From contig CAJUOM010000005.1 in the NCBI GenBank assembly GCA_910588255.1, positions 1-14,976 on the forward strand: a stretch of DNA of 14,976 nucleotides, written 5' to 3'. This document shows, in pieces, positions 5,934-12,414 of this stretch (position 1 is its first letter; each line of letters opens with the position of its first letter). The notes under the pieces were generated by a model. It saw only the letters and a list, made by a program, of their open reading frames with translations. It searched no databases and had not been told where the DNA came from. This DNA comes from an uncultured Alphaproteobacteria bacterium (GTDB taxonomy: Bacteria > Pseudomonadota > Alphaproteobacteria > RUG11792). The position numbers and the translations under genes are program-made.

Positions 5934-6137
5934 ATGAGTAAAAAATCTACAGAAGAAATAGGGGTTGTTTGTCGTTGTTGTAAACATGAAAAAGCATTGC
6001 CATTTGGAACAAAATGCAAGCATTGCAATCCAAATTCCAGAAATAATTATGAAAGAAAACCTGTAAAATTGAAAACGTTCAAAAAGATAGAAGAACAACA
6101 AAAAACAGCTGAAAAAGCCCCTGCTGAAGTACAATAA
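5934..6137 (+). CDS. Small cysteine-rich (zinc-ribbon-like) protein inside the tRNA array
   Basis: This 67-residue protein starts at ATG 5934 with AAGGAG eight bases before it. Residues 13-31 contain C-R-C-C-K-H-E and C-K-H-C, four to five cysteines and two histidines spaced like a small zinc ribbon. The remainder is a basic, then charged and unstructured tail (K-P-V-K-L-K-T-F-K-K-I-E-E-Q-Q-K). The basic tail suggests nucleic-acid binding, but I do not recognise a family. It lies 26 bases after tRNA-Arg and ends five bases before tRNA-Ser, so it is almost certainly on the same transcript as the tRNAs and would be released by tRNA processing. Confidence 0.7.
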   Translation: MSKKSTEEIGVVCRCCKHEKALPFGTKCKHCNPNSRNNYERKPVKLKTFKKIEEQQKTAEKAPAEVQ

Positions 6138-6142
6138 ATTTT

Positions 6143-6230
6143 GAAAGGCTGGCAGAATTGGTTATTGCACTTCCCTGCTAAGGAAGAGAGCATAACAGCT
6201 CTACAGGTTCAAATCCTGTGCCTTTCGCCA
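6143..6230 (+). tRNA. tRNA-Ser(GCT)
   Basis: The 88-nt gene has acceptor strands GAAAGGC/GCCTTTC fully paired, anticodon stem CTTCC/GGAAG around CTGCTAA with anticodon GCT, a proper long variable arm (AGAGC...GCTCT) and T-arm ACAGG-TTCAAAT-CCTGT. CCA is encoded. It is the last and best-preserved member of the array. Confidence 0.92.
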
Positions 6231-6236
6231 AAAAAA

Positions 6237-6272
6237 GCCCTCATAGTTTTTCTATGGGGGCGTATCTTTTTA
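6237..6272 (+). terminator. Terminator of the tRNA array
   Basis: GCCCTCATAG (6237-6246) pairs with CTATGGGGGC (6252-6261), ten pairs with one T-G, around a 5-nt loop, followed by a T-rich stretch. Confidence 0.75.
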
Positions 6273-6288
6273 ATTGTTTTTTACTACA

Positions 6289-6297
6289 TGTTATAAT
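6289..6297 (+). promoter_or_regulatory. Extended -10 promoter
   Basis: TGT-TATAAT is a perfect extended -10 element, which can work without a -35 box. It sits about 20 bases before the start of the short acidic protein gene, giving it a promoter separate from the tRNA array. Confidence 0.55.
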
Positions 6298-6315
6298 AGA
6301 TATGAAGGATTGGAT

Positions 6316-6513
6316 ATGAATTACTATGTATATGAAAAAGATGGGTATGAGTTTGCCCATGTTATAGCCACTGATCATGAGCTTTATCACTCATGTTTAA
6401 CCCATTTTGACAATGAAGAAGAAGCGTGGGATTATGCTGAAGAACTTTCTGTTGCTGCAATTACTGATGATATACCTCTTGAAATTGATAGTCTTATCAA
6501 TGCTAAGAAATAA
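6316..6513 (+). CDS. Short acidic protein of unknown function
   Basis: The ATG at 6316 is chosen because AAGGA lies six bases before it and the promoter is just upstream; a longer in-frame version from 6274 would overlap the promoter. The 65-residue product (M-N-Y-Y-V-Y-E-K-D-G-Y-E-F-A-H-V) is acidic, with a central D-N-E-E-E-A-W-D-Y-A-E-E-L segment likely to be a helix. Small acidic proteins of this kind in mobile elements are often DNA mimics or inhibitors of host systems, but nothing here shows such a role. It is a stand-alone gene ending at a strong terminator. Confidence 0.65.
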   Translation: MNYYVYEKDGYEFAHVIATDHELYHSCLTHFDNEEEAWDYAEELSVAAITDDIPLEIDSLINAKK

Positions 6514-6517
6514 ATTG

Positions 6518-6556
6518 TGAACTGCTAAGGATTTCTTAGTAGTTCATTTTGTTTTT
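6518..6556 (+). terminator. Terminator after the short acidic protein gene
   Basis: A 12-pair stem (6518-6529 with 6535-6546, one G-T) has a 5-nt loop and is followed by TTTTGTTTTT. Confidence 0.85.
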
Positions 6557-6584
6557 ATCAAGTCAGACCAGGGGATAATAAATA

Positions 6585-6613
6585 TGAACATCCTAGGATT
6601 TCTCGGCAGTTCA
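6585..6613 (+). repeat. Degenerate copy of the preceding hairpin
   Basis: TGAAC...CTAGGATTTCT...CAGTTCA repeats the layout and the GGATTTCT loop of the hairpin at 6518-6546, with several mismatches in the stem and no T run. It looks like a duplicated, decayed terminator or a repeated structural element. Confidence 0.45.
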
Positions 6614-6701
6614 TATAATTAGAAATAATTTATCTTATTCATTATTAGCACTAATTAGAATGGAAATTTATTATGAGAGAAAAAGTTTCATACTTAAAAA
6701 A

Positions 6702-6728
6702 GACCTGATAGTTATCTTTTGACAGGTC
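6702..6728 (-). terminator. Terminator of the 6813-7772 gene
   Basis: On the minus strand GACCTG and CAGGTC pair around a 15-nt loop and are followed by TTTTTT. It lies about 85 bases beyond the gene's stop. The rest of 6547-6812 shows no gene. Confidence 0.55.
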
Positions 6729-6812
6729 CTTACTTTAATTGTACACACTAAATGTTTCAATAATTGACTATATACAGTTTGTCCCCGTGATGTCAACCCT
6801 TAATAATTTTTT

Positions 6813-7772
6813 TTACATACTTGGACGAGTATCATTGTTTTGGTTTAAATCAAAATGAGTCCCCTTATCCAGTTCTTCCATGGAAAGATTCATGGATTCG
6901 GGAACAGTCTGTCCATCTGCATATACTCTTACCCTTTCATCTGAATAAGGTTCCGATTTAAATTCTCCGACTTCTCTTGCTTCAAGATCAGGAAGAGCAG
7001 GATTATCTTCACCCCAAACTTTATATTTTCGCCCTGACTTCTGAAATACCTCTCTAGGGTTTTCCATGTCCAGTTTTTTCATTTCTTGATCATATTTGCT
7101 TTCAATCTCATAAAGTTTTTCTAAGAGTTTGTTTTTATTCCCCTTAGATAAAACATCGTTCTGGGAAATCATTAGAGTATATCCATCATATTTCAGAGGA
7201 TTGCAATTAGAAAAATACCGACCTAATTTGCCTTCTTTGACCAAACTGTCAATAAAGAAATTGAGTTGGCGTTTATTTACAATCACGTCATAAGGAAGTT
7301 TATCTTCCATTTTATTATAATAGATGTAACTGTAAAATTCTTTCCATTTTTCAGGGCTCATATATTCAGTAAAAGTATTAATACTAAAAAACAGAGGGTC
7401 TTGCCAATTCTTTGCAACGACCTTAAATTTTCTGTAGCAGGAAGATTTCATCATCTGATACAAATCCTCAAATGACAATACCTCTTGAGGTAAATTCAGA
7501 ATTGTTTCCACATCCTTGCAATATTTTCTGTTGGAACAGTATAAAGATTTCAGTGAGATATAATTTCCTAATGCTAAATAAAAATCATTAGCCAATTTTA
7601 AATCGTTATTATTATGAATATAATCTAAAACATCAATTATTCTTTCCATATCAGACAAAGGAAGGTTATGAGTCAAAATCGTTGAAACTTGACCATCCGC
7701 CTCTAATACAGAATAATAACTCATTTTAGATTTTAAATAGCTGTAAAAATAACCTGAAGCATTATCCTTCAT
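6813..7772 (-). CDS. Unrecognised 319-residue protein with T-R-P-S-M tail
   Basis: I do not recognise a family. Residues 1-215 look globular and mostly helical, rich in Y, K, L and N, with cysteines near C78, C84 and C112 and no membrane segment or signal peptide. Residues 216-245 are charged and probably form a coiled coil (L-L-E-K-L-Y-E-I-E-S-K-Y-D-Q-E-M-K-K). The last 75 residues are proline- and acid-rich and likely unstructured, ending in N-Q-N-N-D-T-R-P-S-M. That tail resembles the end of the protein at 13366-14439 (L-N-Q-T-R-P-E-M). GGAG lies eight bases before the ATG. It is followed by its own terminator, and a small gene lies upstream on the same strand. Confidence 0.7.
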   Translation of the reverse strand: MKDNASGYFYSYLKSKMSYYSVLEADGQVSTILTHNLPLSDMERIIDVLDYIHNNNDLKLANDFYLALGNYISLKSLYCSNRKYCKDVETILNLPQEVLSFEDLYQMMKSSCYRKFKVVAKNWQDPLFFSINTFTEYMSPEKWKEFYSYIYYNKMEDKLPYDVIVNKRQLNFFIDSLVKEGKLGRYFSNCNPLKYDGYTLMISQNDVLSKGNKNKLLEKLYEIESKYDQEMKKLDMENPREVFQKSGRKYKVWGEDNPALPDLEAREVGEFKSEPYSDERVRVYADGQTVPESMNLSMEELDKGTHFDLNQNNDTRPSM

Positions 7773-7843
7773 ATTAATAACTCCATATATAAATATATTT
7801 TATAACTCTTTCTAAAAAAAATCAAATATGACGTGTTTCTATT

Positions 7844-8089
7844 TTATAGTTCTTGTTCAAGGTTATTTAATCCCATACTTAATTTGTCAAAATCAATTCC
7901 CATGAGAAGATTTATTTTGTCGTTGCTGTTCTGCTCATAGCGGTCAACAAGACCTGCAAGTTCATCAATGACTATTTTCTGCTGTTCAAAAGAAAGATTC
8001 TCATTGTTTTTAATTTTTGACATGGGTTCATTCAAAAGTTTTTTATTCAAGCTGGTTAATTGTTTAACAATCCCATTACAATATTTCAT
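7844..8089 (-). CDS. Small helical protein of unknown function
   Basis: The 81-residue product starts M-K-Y-C-N-G and is predicted from composition to be two or three helices with a middle segment L-S-F-E-Q-Q-K-I-V-I-D-E-L. The ATG at 8089 is chosen over GTG at 8101; neither has a strong ribosome site (GTGAG precedes the ATG, AGGGAAA precedes the GTG). It has no cysteine pair, signal or membrane part. It lies 71 bases upstream of the 319-residue protein on the same strand, so the two may share a transcript, and it is divergent from the gene at 8187. Confidence 0.6.
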   Translation of the reverse strand: MKYCNGIVKQLTSLNKKLLNEPMSKIKNNENLSFEQQKIVIDELAGLVDRYEQNSNDKINLLMGIDFDKLSMGLNNLEQEL

Positions 8090-8141
8090 AATAATTCTCA
8101 CTTTCCCTATTTTTTTATACTATATCAAATAAAAAAAAAGA

Positions 8142-8147
8142 TATAAT
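8142..8147 (+). promoter_or_regulatory. -10 box for the 8187-8887 gene pair
   Basis: A perfect TATAAT lies 40 bases before the ATG at 8187, in the short divergent intergenic region. I see no strong -35 box. Confidence 0.4.
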
Positions 8148-8186
8148 AGCAAATATATTATACCAAGAAAAGGATAGGTACAAATT

Positions 8187-8351
8187 ATGAAAAGAAAAAC
8201 TGCAAAACAATTTTTACTTGAAAAGGCTAAGGCTGACATTAAGAACATTTTAGACAGAAAGCTTCAAGTCAATTCTGAAACCTTTACTGCAAAAAAAGTC
8301 ACCAATGCCCTTTTGAAAAACAAAAATGAACTCGAAACTCCAAGTTTCTAA
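8187..8351 (+). CDS. Small basic protein (54 residues) of unknown function
   Basis: The frame runs from ATG 8187 to TAA 8349-8351 and encodes a lysine-rich, helix-prone product (M-K-R-K-T-A-K-Q-F-L-L-E-K-A-K-A-D-I-K-N). AAAGGA lies about 12 bases upstream, a little far. The stop is three bases before the GGAGG ribosome site of the next gene, so the two form a tight pair. The basic character suggests nucleic-acid or phospholipid binding, but no family is recognised. The fit between the genes and the clean frame support its being real. Confidence 0.6.
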   Translation: MKRKTAKQFLLEKAKADIKNILDRKLQVNSETFTAKKVTNALLKNKNELETPSF

Positions 8352-8362
8352 TTGGAGGGATT

Positions 8363-8887
8363 ATGCCGTTTTTCAAAAAAAACAAAGAACAGGCGAATCA
8401 TGTATCTGAAAATACTGATCAACAGCCTAAAAAGAAAAGTTTATTCGGCAGAGCTATCAGACCAGTTGGAAGCAAGAGCAATAGGGATTTTGCTAAAAAC
8501 CTTCTGGTTCCAAAAGAGAGCCGAGGATTTTTGAAAAAGGTCAAAGAGTTCTTTATTGAAATCAAATTCAGATGCCGAGCCCCTCATACATTTGTTTCCT
8601 ATGAAGACTGGGAAAAATATATGGGGATTGAAGGTGCCGAAGAAAAAGATGTTAGAAAAGCTATTAAACTTACACTCTTTCACCCAGCTATCATTATCTT
8701 GGCTGTATTCCTTGGCACTGTTTTCTTCAGTGACATTGTATGGTTCAATTTTCTCATTTATCTTTCAACCCTTATATTTTTTGTTTTGGTTATCCCTACT
8801 TACTTCTGGTGGAACTGGATATACAACAACAAAAAATACATAACTCTCAAAGAGTTCCTGACAGGAAAGAAATCTGTCCAAGAATAA
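8363..8887 (+). CDS. Two-pass membrane protein of unknown function
   Basis: The 174-residue protein starts at ATG 8363, with GGAGG four bases upstream. Residues 1-70 are strongly basic and probably cytoplasmic (K-K-N-K, K-K-K-S-L-F-G-R, F-L-K-K-V-K). Two hydrophobic segments follow at about 107-123 and 128-148, separated by a very short turn, so both ends probably face the cytoplasm. The tail is short and basic. The hairpin topology with a large basic domain would suit a membrane anchor for DNA or a small pore-forming protein; I cannot choose. It is paired with the 54-residue gene and ends at a strong terminator. Confidence 0.7.
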   Translation: MPFFKKNKEQANHVSENTDQQPKKKSLFGRAIRPVGSKSNRDFAKNLLVPKESRGFLKKVKEFFIEIKFRCRAPHTFVSYEDWEKYMGIEGAEEKDVRKAIKLTLFHPAIIILAVFLGTVFFSDIVWFNFLIYLSTLIFFVLVIPTYFWWNWIYNNKKYITLKEFLTGKKSVQE

Positions 8888-8913
8888 AAAAAGCCCCGTA
8901 AGGGGCTTTTTTT
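8886..8913. terminator. Bidirectional terminator between converging genes
   Basis: A 12-pair stem with a GCCCC/GGGGC core and a GTAA tetraloop is flanked by A and T runs on both sides. It serves the gene at 8363 on one strand and the gene at 8926 on the other. Confidence 0.9.
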
Positions 8914-8925
8914 ATGATGCGGCAA

Positions 8926-9744
8926 TTATTTTTCGAGTTGTTTTAAGCTGATATAATTGAGCAATGAGTACAGCAAGATTTCATTCTCTTTTAACGTAAG
9001 ATTTTTGATAATCTTTTTATAAACAGGAAATTCTCTCTTATTTTCAAAAACATTGATTAATTTATTGGCAAGAATAGTTCTTCTTTTTTTATCATCAATA
9101 TCAACATGTTTGCCCAAATACAATAATTTAATCTTATTGATAATAGCTTCAGCTTCTTCGCTGCTGCACACACCTTTATCTTCATATAGAATAAATCTGA
9201 TACCATACCGAATATTTTTCCCATTGACAAACTCATATCGAATATAAAATCCGGCTTTATTCATATTGTCAACCAATCTGTCAAAGAAACTTTTTTTATC
9301 TCTGGTTGTAGTTTGAGCAAGCTGGTATTTTTTCATTTTAAGATAAATGCTCAGTTCGTCAGCAGAGATTGTAAAATCTTCATAGTTTGATTCTTTAATT
9401 AGGAACCAAAACCTAATAAAACTGGTTGCTGAGATAAGATTAACGCTTTTCATTTCAGCTTCATCAGTATAAAAAGCTTTAAGCTGCATAAAATCAAGAA
9501 CCTTATCCTGAGCTATTTCAACTTTGAAAGAATTGGCATCACCGATAAAATAATCAGCAACAACCCCTTCATCCTTGAGTTTTTCCAAACCTTTTTCAAT
9601 AATATTTAAATCAAATGTCCGCAGAATCCCTTTTACTCTTTGTCTGGTAATAACTGCTATATTTCCATCTAGGGTAAAGGCTAATAAGTTTTTTACACGG
9701 ATATCTCTTACTTCATTAATATTTTTTAATAATTCCGGTAACAT
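8926..9744 (-). CDS. Unrecognised protein, possibly winged-helix DNA-binding (replication-initiator-like)
   Basis: The ATG at 9744 is preferred over the longer frame from 9798 because GGAGAG lies five bases before it. The 272-residue product has no signal or membrane segment. Residues 100-190 (S-A-T-S-F-I-R-F-W-F-L...F-F-D-R-L-V-D-N-M-N-K-A-G-F-Y-I-R-Y...I-R-Y-G-I-R-F-I-L-Y) have the helix-helix-strand-strand rhythm of a winged helix, with a K-x-G-F-x-I-R wing turn reminiscent of plasmid Rep_3-type initiators. No iterons are visible nearby and the similarity is only in style. The C-terminal third is basic and helical. It lies 90 bases downstream of collar gene copy 2 on the same strand, without a visible terminator between them. 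Confidence 0.6.
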   Translation of the reverse strand: MLPELLKNINEVRDIRVKNLLAFTLDGNIAVITRQRVKGILRTFDLNIIEKGLEKLKDEGVVADYFIGDANSFKVEIAQDKVLDFMQLKAFYTDEAEMKSVNLISATSFIRFWFLIKESNYEDFTISADELSIYLKMKKYQLAQTTTRDKKSFFDRLVDNMNKAGFYIRYEFVNGKNIRYGIRFILYEDKGVCSSEEAEAIINKIKLLYLGKHVDIDDKKRRTILANKLINVFENKREFPVYKKIIKNLTLKENEILLYSLLNYISLKQLEK

Positions 9745-9833
9745 AATTTCTCTCCGAATATATAGGATTGAATCTCTAATTTTTATTAGTCGACACAATT
9801 CTATACTAATTTGTTTAGAAAAGAAACTAAGAA

Positions 9834-10466
9834 TTATTCTGCCTTAATGATATATTTCACTCCTATATTGACGGGGCGGTTTTCGTTAGCTGTTGGAACC
9901 ACACGAGAAGCATCAAAGTCTAATCCGAAGTAACCATTGTTTCCATCCGTTTCCTGCCCAATATAACTGTCATAAAATGGTCCGCTTGGGAATGGAGAAT
10001 GAGGGCTTCCAAATCCATCTCCTCGCATTCCTCCTCTTCCTTTTATATTCCTTATTGTGTCCTCTTGCACTTGCCCAAGTGTTGTTCCATGATTTACGCT
10101 GCCATAACTTCCATGAGTTACAGTTTGGTTTCCCGCACCCCTCAGAAACATCCCCTGAAAATTAGGAGTAAACCTCATCATCTTGTAAAGGGCAGGATAA
10201 TCACTGGGGGTAACAGCCTGTCCGTTACATTCAAGCCAGCCTTCAGGTACCTGCTCTTCATACCAGATAGAGATAGTCCCCAATGGTATGAGACTTTTCT
10301 TATCATCATCAGAAATCCCTGATCCGGCTATGAAATCTCAGGAGAAATCCAATACCGGGTAGTCAAAAACATCATCAGCCATGCTGCTGAATGTGACCAA
10401 TAAAACAAATAAAAAGCTCGCTGCTACCCTATATATGGAGCAGGTGCATAATTTCAAATTATTCAT
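9834..10466 (-). CDS. Phage tail-collar domain protein with signal peptide and in-frame UGA (copy 2)
   Basis: From ATG at 10466 the frame gives 210 residues if TGA at codon 43 is read through. The signal peptide and codons up to about 57 are identical to copy 1. The collar domain that follows is diverged: I-P-L-G-T-I-S-I-W...W-L-E-C-N-G-Q-A-V...Y-P-A-L-Y-K-M-M...F-L-R-G-A-G, then L-G-Q-V-Q-E-D-T-I-R-N-I-K-G, a phrase typical of phage tail-fibre tips. A glycine-rich loop (G-R-G-G-M-R-G-D-G-F-G) is absent from copy 1. The end V-K-Y-I-I-K-A-E again resembles copy 1. Without UGA readthrough only a 42-residue exported peptide would be made. It lies 57 bases after the gene at 10524, presumably in the same operon, though it carries its own duplicated promoter region. 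Confidence 0.75.
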
Positions 10467-10526
10467 AAGATACACCTCATATGGATATTAATAATAGATT
10501 ATATATTAACTATAAAATTTTTGTTA
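10296..10526 (-). repeat. 231-bp direct repeat, copy 2 (leader of collar gene)
   Basis: This is identical to 5097-5327 apart from one base in an A/T run (10517). Its upstream edge, TAA at 10524-10526, is the stop codon of the preceding gene, the same arrangement as in copy 1. The identity stops abruptly within the D-D-D-K-K codons, where the variable domain begins. Confidence 0.95.
10338..10340 (-). other. In-frame UGA, codon 43 of collar gene copy 2
   Basis: This is the same codon in the same context as in copy 1 (5139-5141). A short hairpin that could form downstream in copy 1 (GATTTC with GAAATC) is not kept here, which speaks against a selenocysteine element at that spot. Confidence 0.8.
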
Positions 10527-11279
10527 GATGTCCATTTGGATGTCGGATTCCTGTTCTTGAAGCTCTTCGATAATTTTATTCATTTTATTAAGCAGCATCA
10601 TATTCTTCTCTGGATTATTTTCTTTTAAAAGCCCAATAAACTCATCTGAAGTCATATTCAAATCTTCCACCATGTCGTAGTAAAGACACCTTTCAAAGTC
10701 AGGACTTAAATCACTATTCATGTGGGCAGATTCATATCTTTCACAAAAATCATAGATTTTTTTTCTTTTATCATTCACAAGAAGATTTATAGCAGCTTTA
10801 TTTTCAGCTGTTGTATGAGCATAAAATGAATAAATTTTTGAAAGAGTATCTGTTTCATCTTCAGAATAAATCCGGATTCTGGATAATGAGATTTCATTAT
10901 ATTTAATATTTATCTTTTGTTCCAAAGATAGCTGGTTAAAAGTTGATAATTTTATTTTGTCTTGTATTGGGAAAATATCTTGAAGATTAAGTCCCTCATT
11001 TACCCATTTTCTGAACAAATAGACAAAAGAATAATTATTCATTAGATAATAATGGTTTCTGTCTTCTTGTCTGCATGCACCATAAAGTTCTCCAACGGGA
11101 AGCCTCATAACCAGTCGACAAAACATACTATAATCTTTATAGCTGATTCTCATTCTAGGGAATAAATAGAGAGGATAAAACTCATCTTTCAGCAAAATGT
11201 CTGAATATGTTGTTATCATATTGGTTTCAAAATTAAAATCTGATTGTTTATTGGGGACTACATTATATTCTTTGTTCAT
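10524..11279 (-). CDS. Unrecognised 251-residue protein
   Basis: No family is recognised. The product is mostly helical, rich in Y, N, D and L, with no membrane segment or signal peptide. The C-terminal third (residues 205-245) is charged and probably coiled coil (M-M-L-L-N-K-M-N-K-I-I-E-E-L-Q-E-Q). AAGGAG lies ten bases before the ATG at 11279. It is the fourth gene in the minus-strand block after three paralogues; its size, composition and place suggest the same functional group, but I see no strong sequence match to them. Its TAA stop coincides with the edge of the 231-bp repeat, so the repeat was joined exactly at the end of this gene. Confidence 0.7.
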   Translation of the reverse strand: MNKEYNVVPNKQSDFNFETNMITTYSDILLKDEFYPLYLFPRMRISYKDYSMFCRLVMRLPVGELYGACRQEDRNHYYLMNNYSFVYLFRKWVNEGLNLQDIFPIQDKIKLSTFNQLSLEQKINIKYNEISLSRIRIYSEDETDTLSKIYSFYAHTTAENKAAINLLVNDKRKKIYDFCERYESAHMNSDLSPDFERCLYYDMVEDLNMTSDEFIGLLKENNPEKNMMLLNKMNKIIEELQEQESDIQMDI

Positions 11280-11379
11280 CTTAAGTTTTCTCCTTATTCT
11301 TTCATACCCCAGTTCTAAACTTGGGATTTGAGTATTTTTAAGATATTCTGAAAAGTCTATCTTTCGGCACTAAAAACAT

Positions 11380-12402
11380 TTAAGGTTTCATTCCTTGATA
11401 ATTCTTTATTTCAAGAACATCTATAATTTGCTGATTCCTTTTTAATTTATCATTTAATTCTGCAAAGTTATCATTCATCAAATAGTCTTGAAAAGATATA
11501 CCGTTAACCCTTTCAAAAGCTATATCATAGCCATTTTCAATCATTTTGAGGATATGATCAGGTTTATTTTCAAAATCAGCATATTTGGTCAATAAACAAG
11601 CCTTGATTTCATCACAGAATGTTTCTTCCAAGGAATCTTGATAAGAATGGCTGATAGAATACTTCTTACATTCTGCTTTGAAGCTGTCAATATCAATAAA
11701 CAGTTTATGCAATTTATCTACTAAATCTTCATTGTCAAAAAAAACATTATCAAGTCTTAAACATAATGCCCAAAAACGATTAATAAAATTAGTAAATTCA
11801 ACTCCATCAATCATTTTGGGTTGTTTTCCTATAAAAGTAAGTGCTTCTTCAGAACCAAGAAATAGCTCTATATATTCATGTGGTTCAAGATTTCTCATAA
11901 GAGCATTGATTTCTTTAAATCCTTCAGTTTCAAAAGTTCTATAAATATATCTTACATATAGATTTCTAAAGAAATATTTATTATTTATTTCGTTATCTTC
12001 AGAATAATACTTATAAAGTTTAGCAATAATGTTAAAATCCAATTTTAAAACTTCGTTATCTTTAAGCTGTAATATAGTACTATCACTAAATATTTTTTTT
12101 AGATGGCTTTGGTATGCTTTCATTATATGTTTTATGTTCTTATAATATTGCAATTCGTATGAGCCTGACAGATAAATAAATTGAGTTGTATTTAAACTCA
12201 ATAATTCTCTGATGAGTTTGTCATAGAAATATTTTGAATATCTTGTCATCTCTTTATCAAATTTGTCAAAGAAAGCAGGAAAACCTTCTTTAAAGACTCT
12301 GTCTCTCATTTCTCGGATAATAAGATCCATGTCTCTTCTAAAATTTTCATTCTTATGGATGCCGTCTATTGAGAAAATTTTATTTTTATCAAATTCTTTC
12401 AT
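11380..12402 (-). CDS. Paralogue family protein 1 of 3, unknown function
   Basis: The 340-residue protein shares a layout with its two upstream neighbours. Near the N-terminus is F-S-I-D-G-I-H-K-N-E-N-F-R-R-D, and near the C-terminus F-C-D-E-I-K-A-C-L-L-T-K-Y followed by N-G-Y-D-I-A-F-E-R-V-N-G-I-S-F-Q-D-Y. The last motif is almost the same in the 308-residue neighbour (N-Y-D-E-A-F-E-K-V-N-G-I-S-F-S-D-Y). The whole appears helical and cytoplasmic. AAAGGAG lies seven bases before the ATG, and only 12 bases separate it from the gene upstream, so they are co-transcribed. The C-terminal end (Q-G-M-K-P) differs from the T-R-P-x-M type. No known domain is recognised. Confidence 0.75.
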   Translation of the reverse strand: MKEFDKNKIFSIDGIHKNENFRRDMDLIIREMRDRVFKEGFPAFFDKFDKEMTRYSKYFYDKLIRELLSLNTTQFIYLSGSYELQYYKNIKHIMKAYQSHLKKIFSDSTILQLKDNEVLKLDFNIIAKLYKYYSEDNEINNKYFFRNLYVRYIYRTFETEGFKEINALMRNLEPHEYIELFLGSEEALTFIGKQPKMIDGVEFTNFINRFWALCLRLDNVFFDNEDLVDKLHKLFIDIDSFKAECKKYSISHSYQDSLEETFCDEIKACLLTKYADFENKPDHILKMIENGYDIAFERVNGISFQDYLMNDNFAELNDKLKRNQQIIDVLEIKNYQGMKP

Positions 12403-12414
12403 ATTATTTCTCCT

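Noticed and set aside
5455..6134. Minus-strand ORFs over the tRNA array
   Set aside because: They read through the complements of the tRNA genes (phrases such as V-G-R-V-R-F-E-L and S-G-E-T-R-T are typical tRNA antisense translations).
9053..10322. Plus-strand ORFs opposite the 8926 gene and collar copy 2
   Set aside because: They are antisense shadows with low-complexity or random composition and no ribosome sites.
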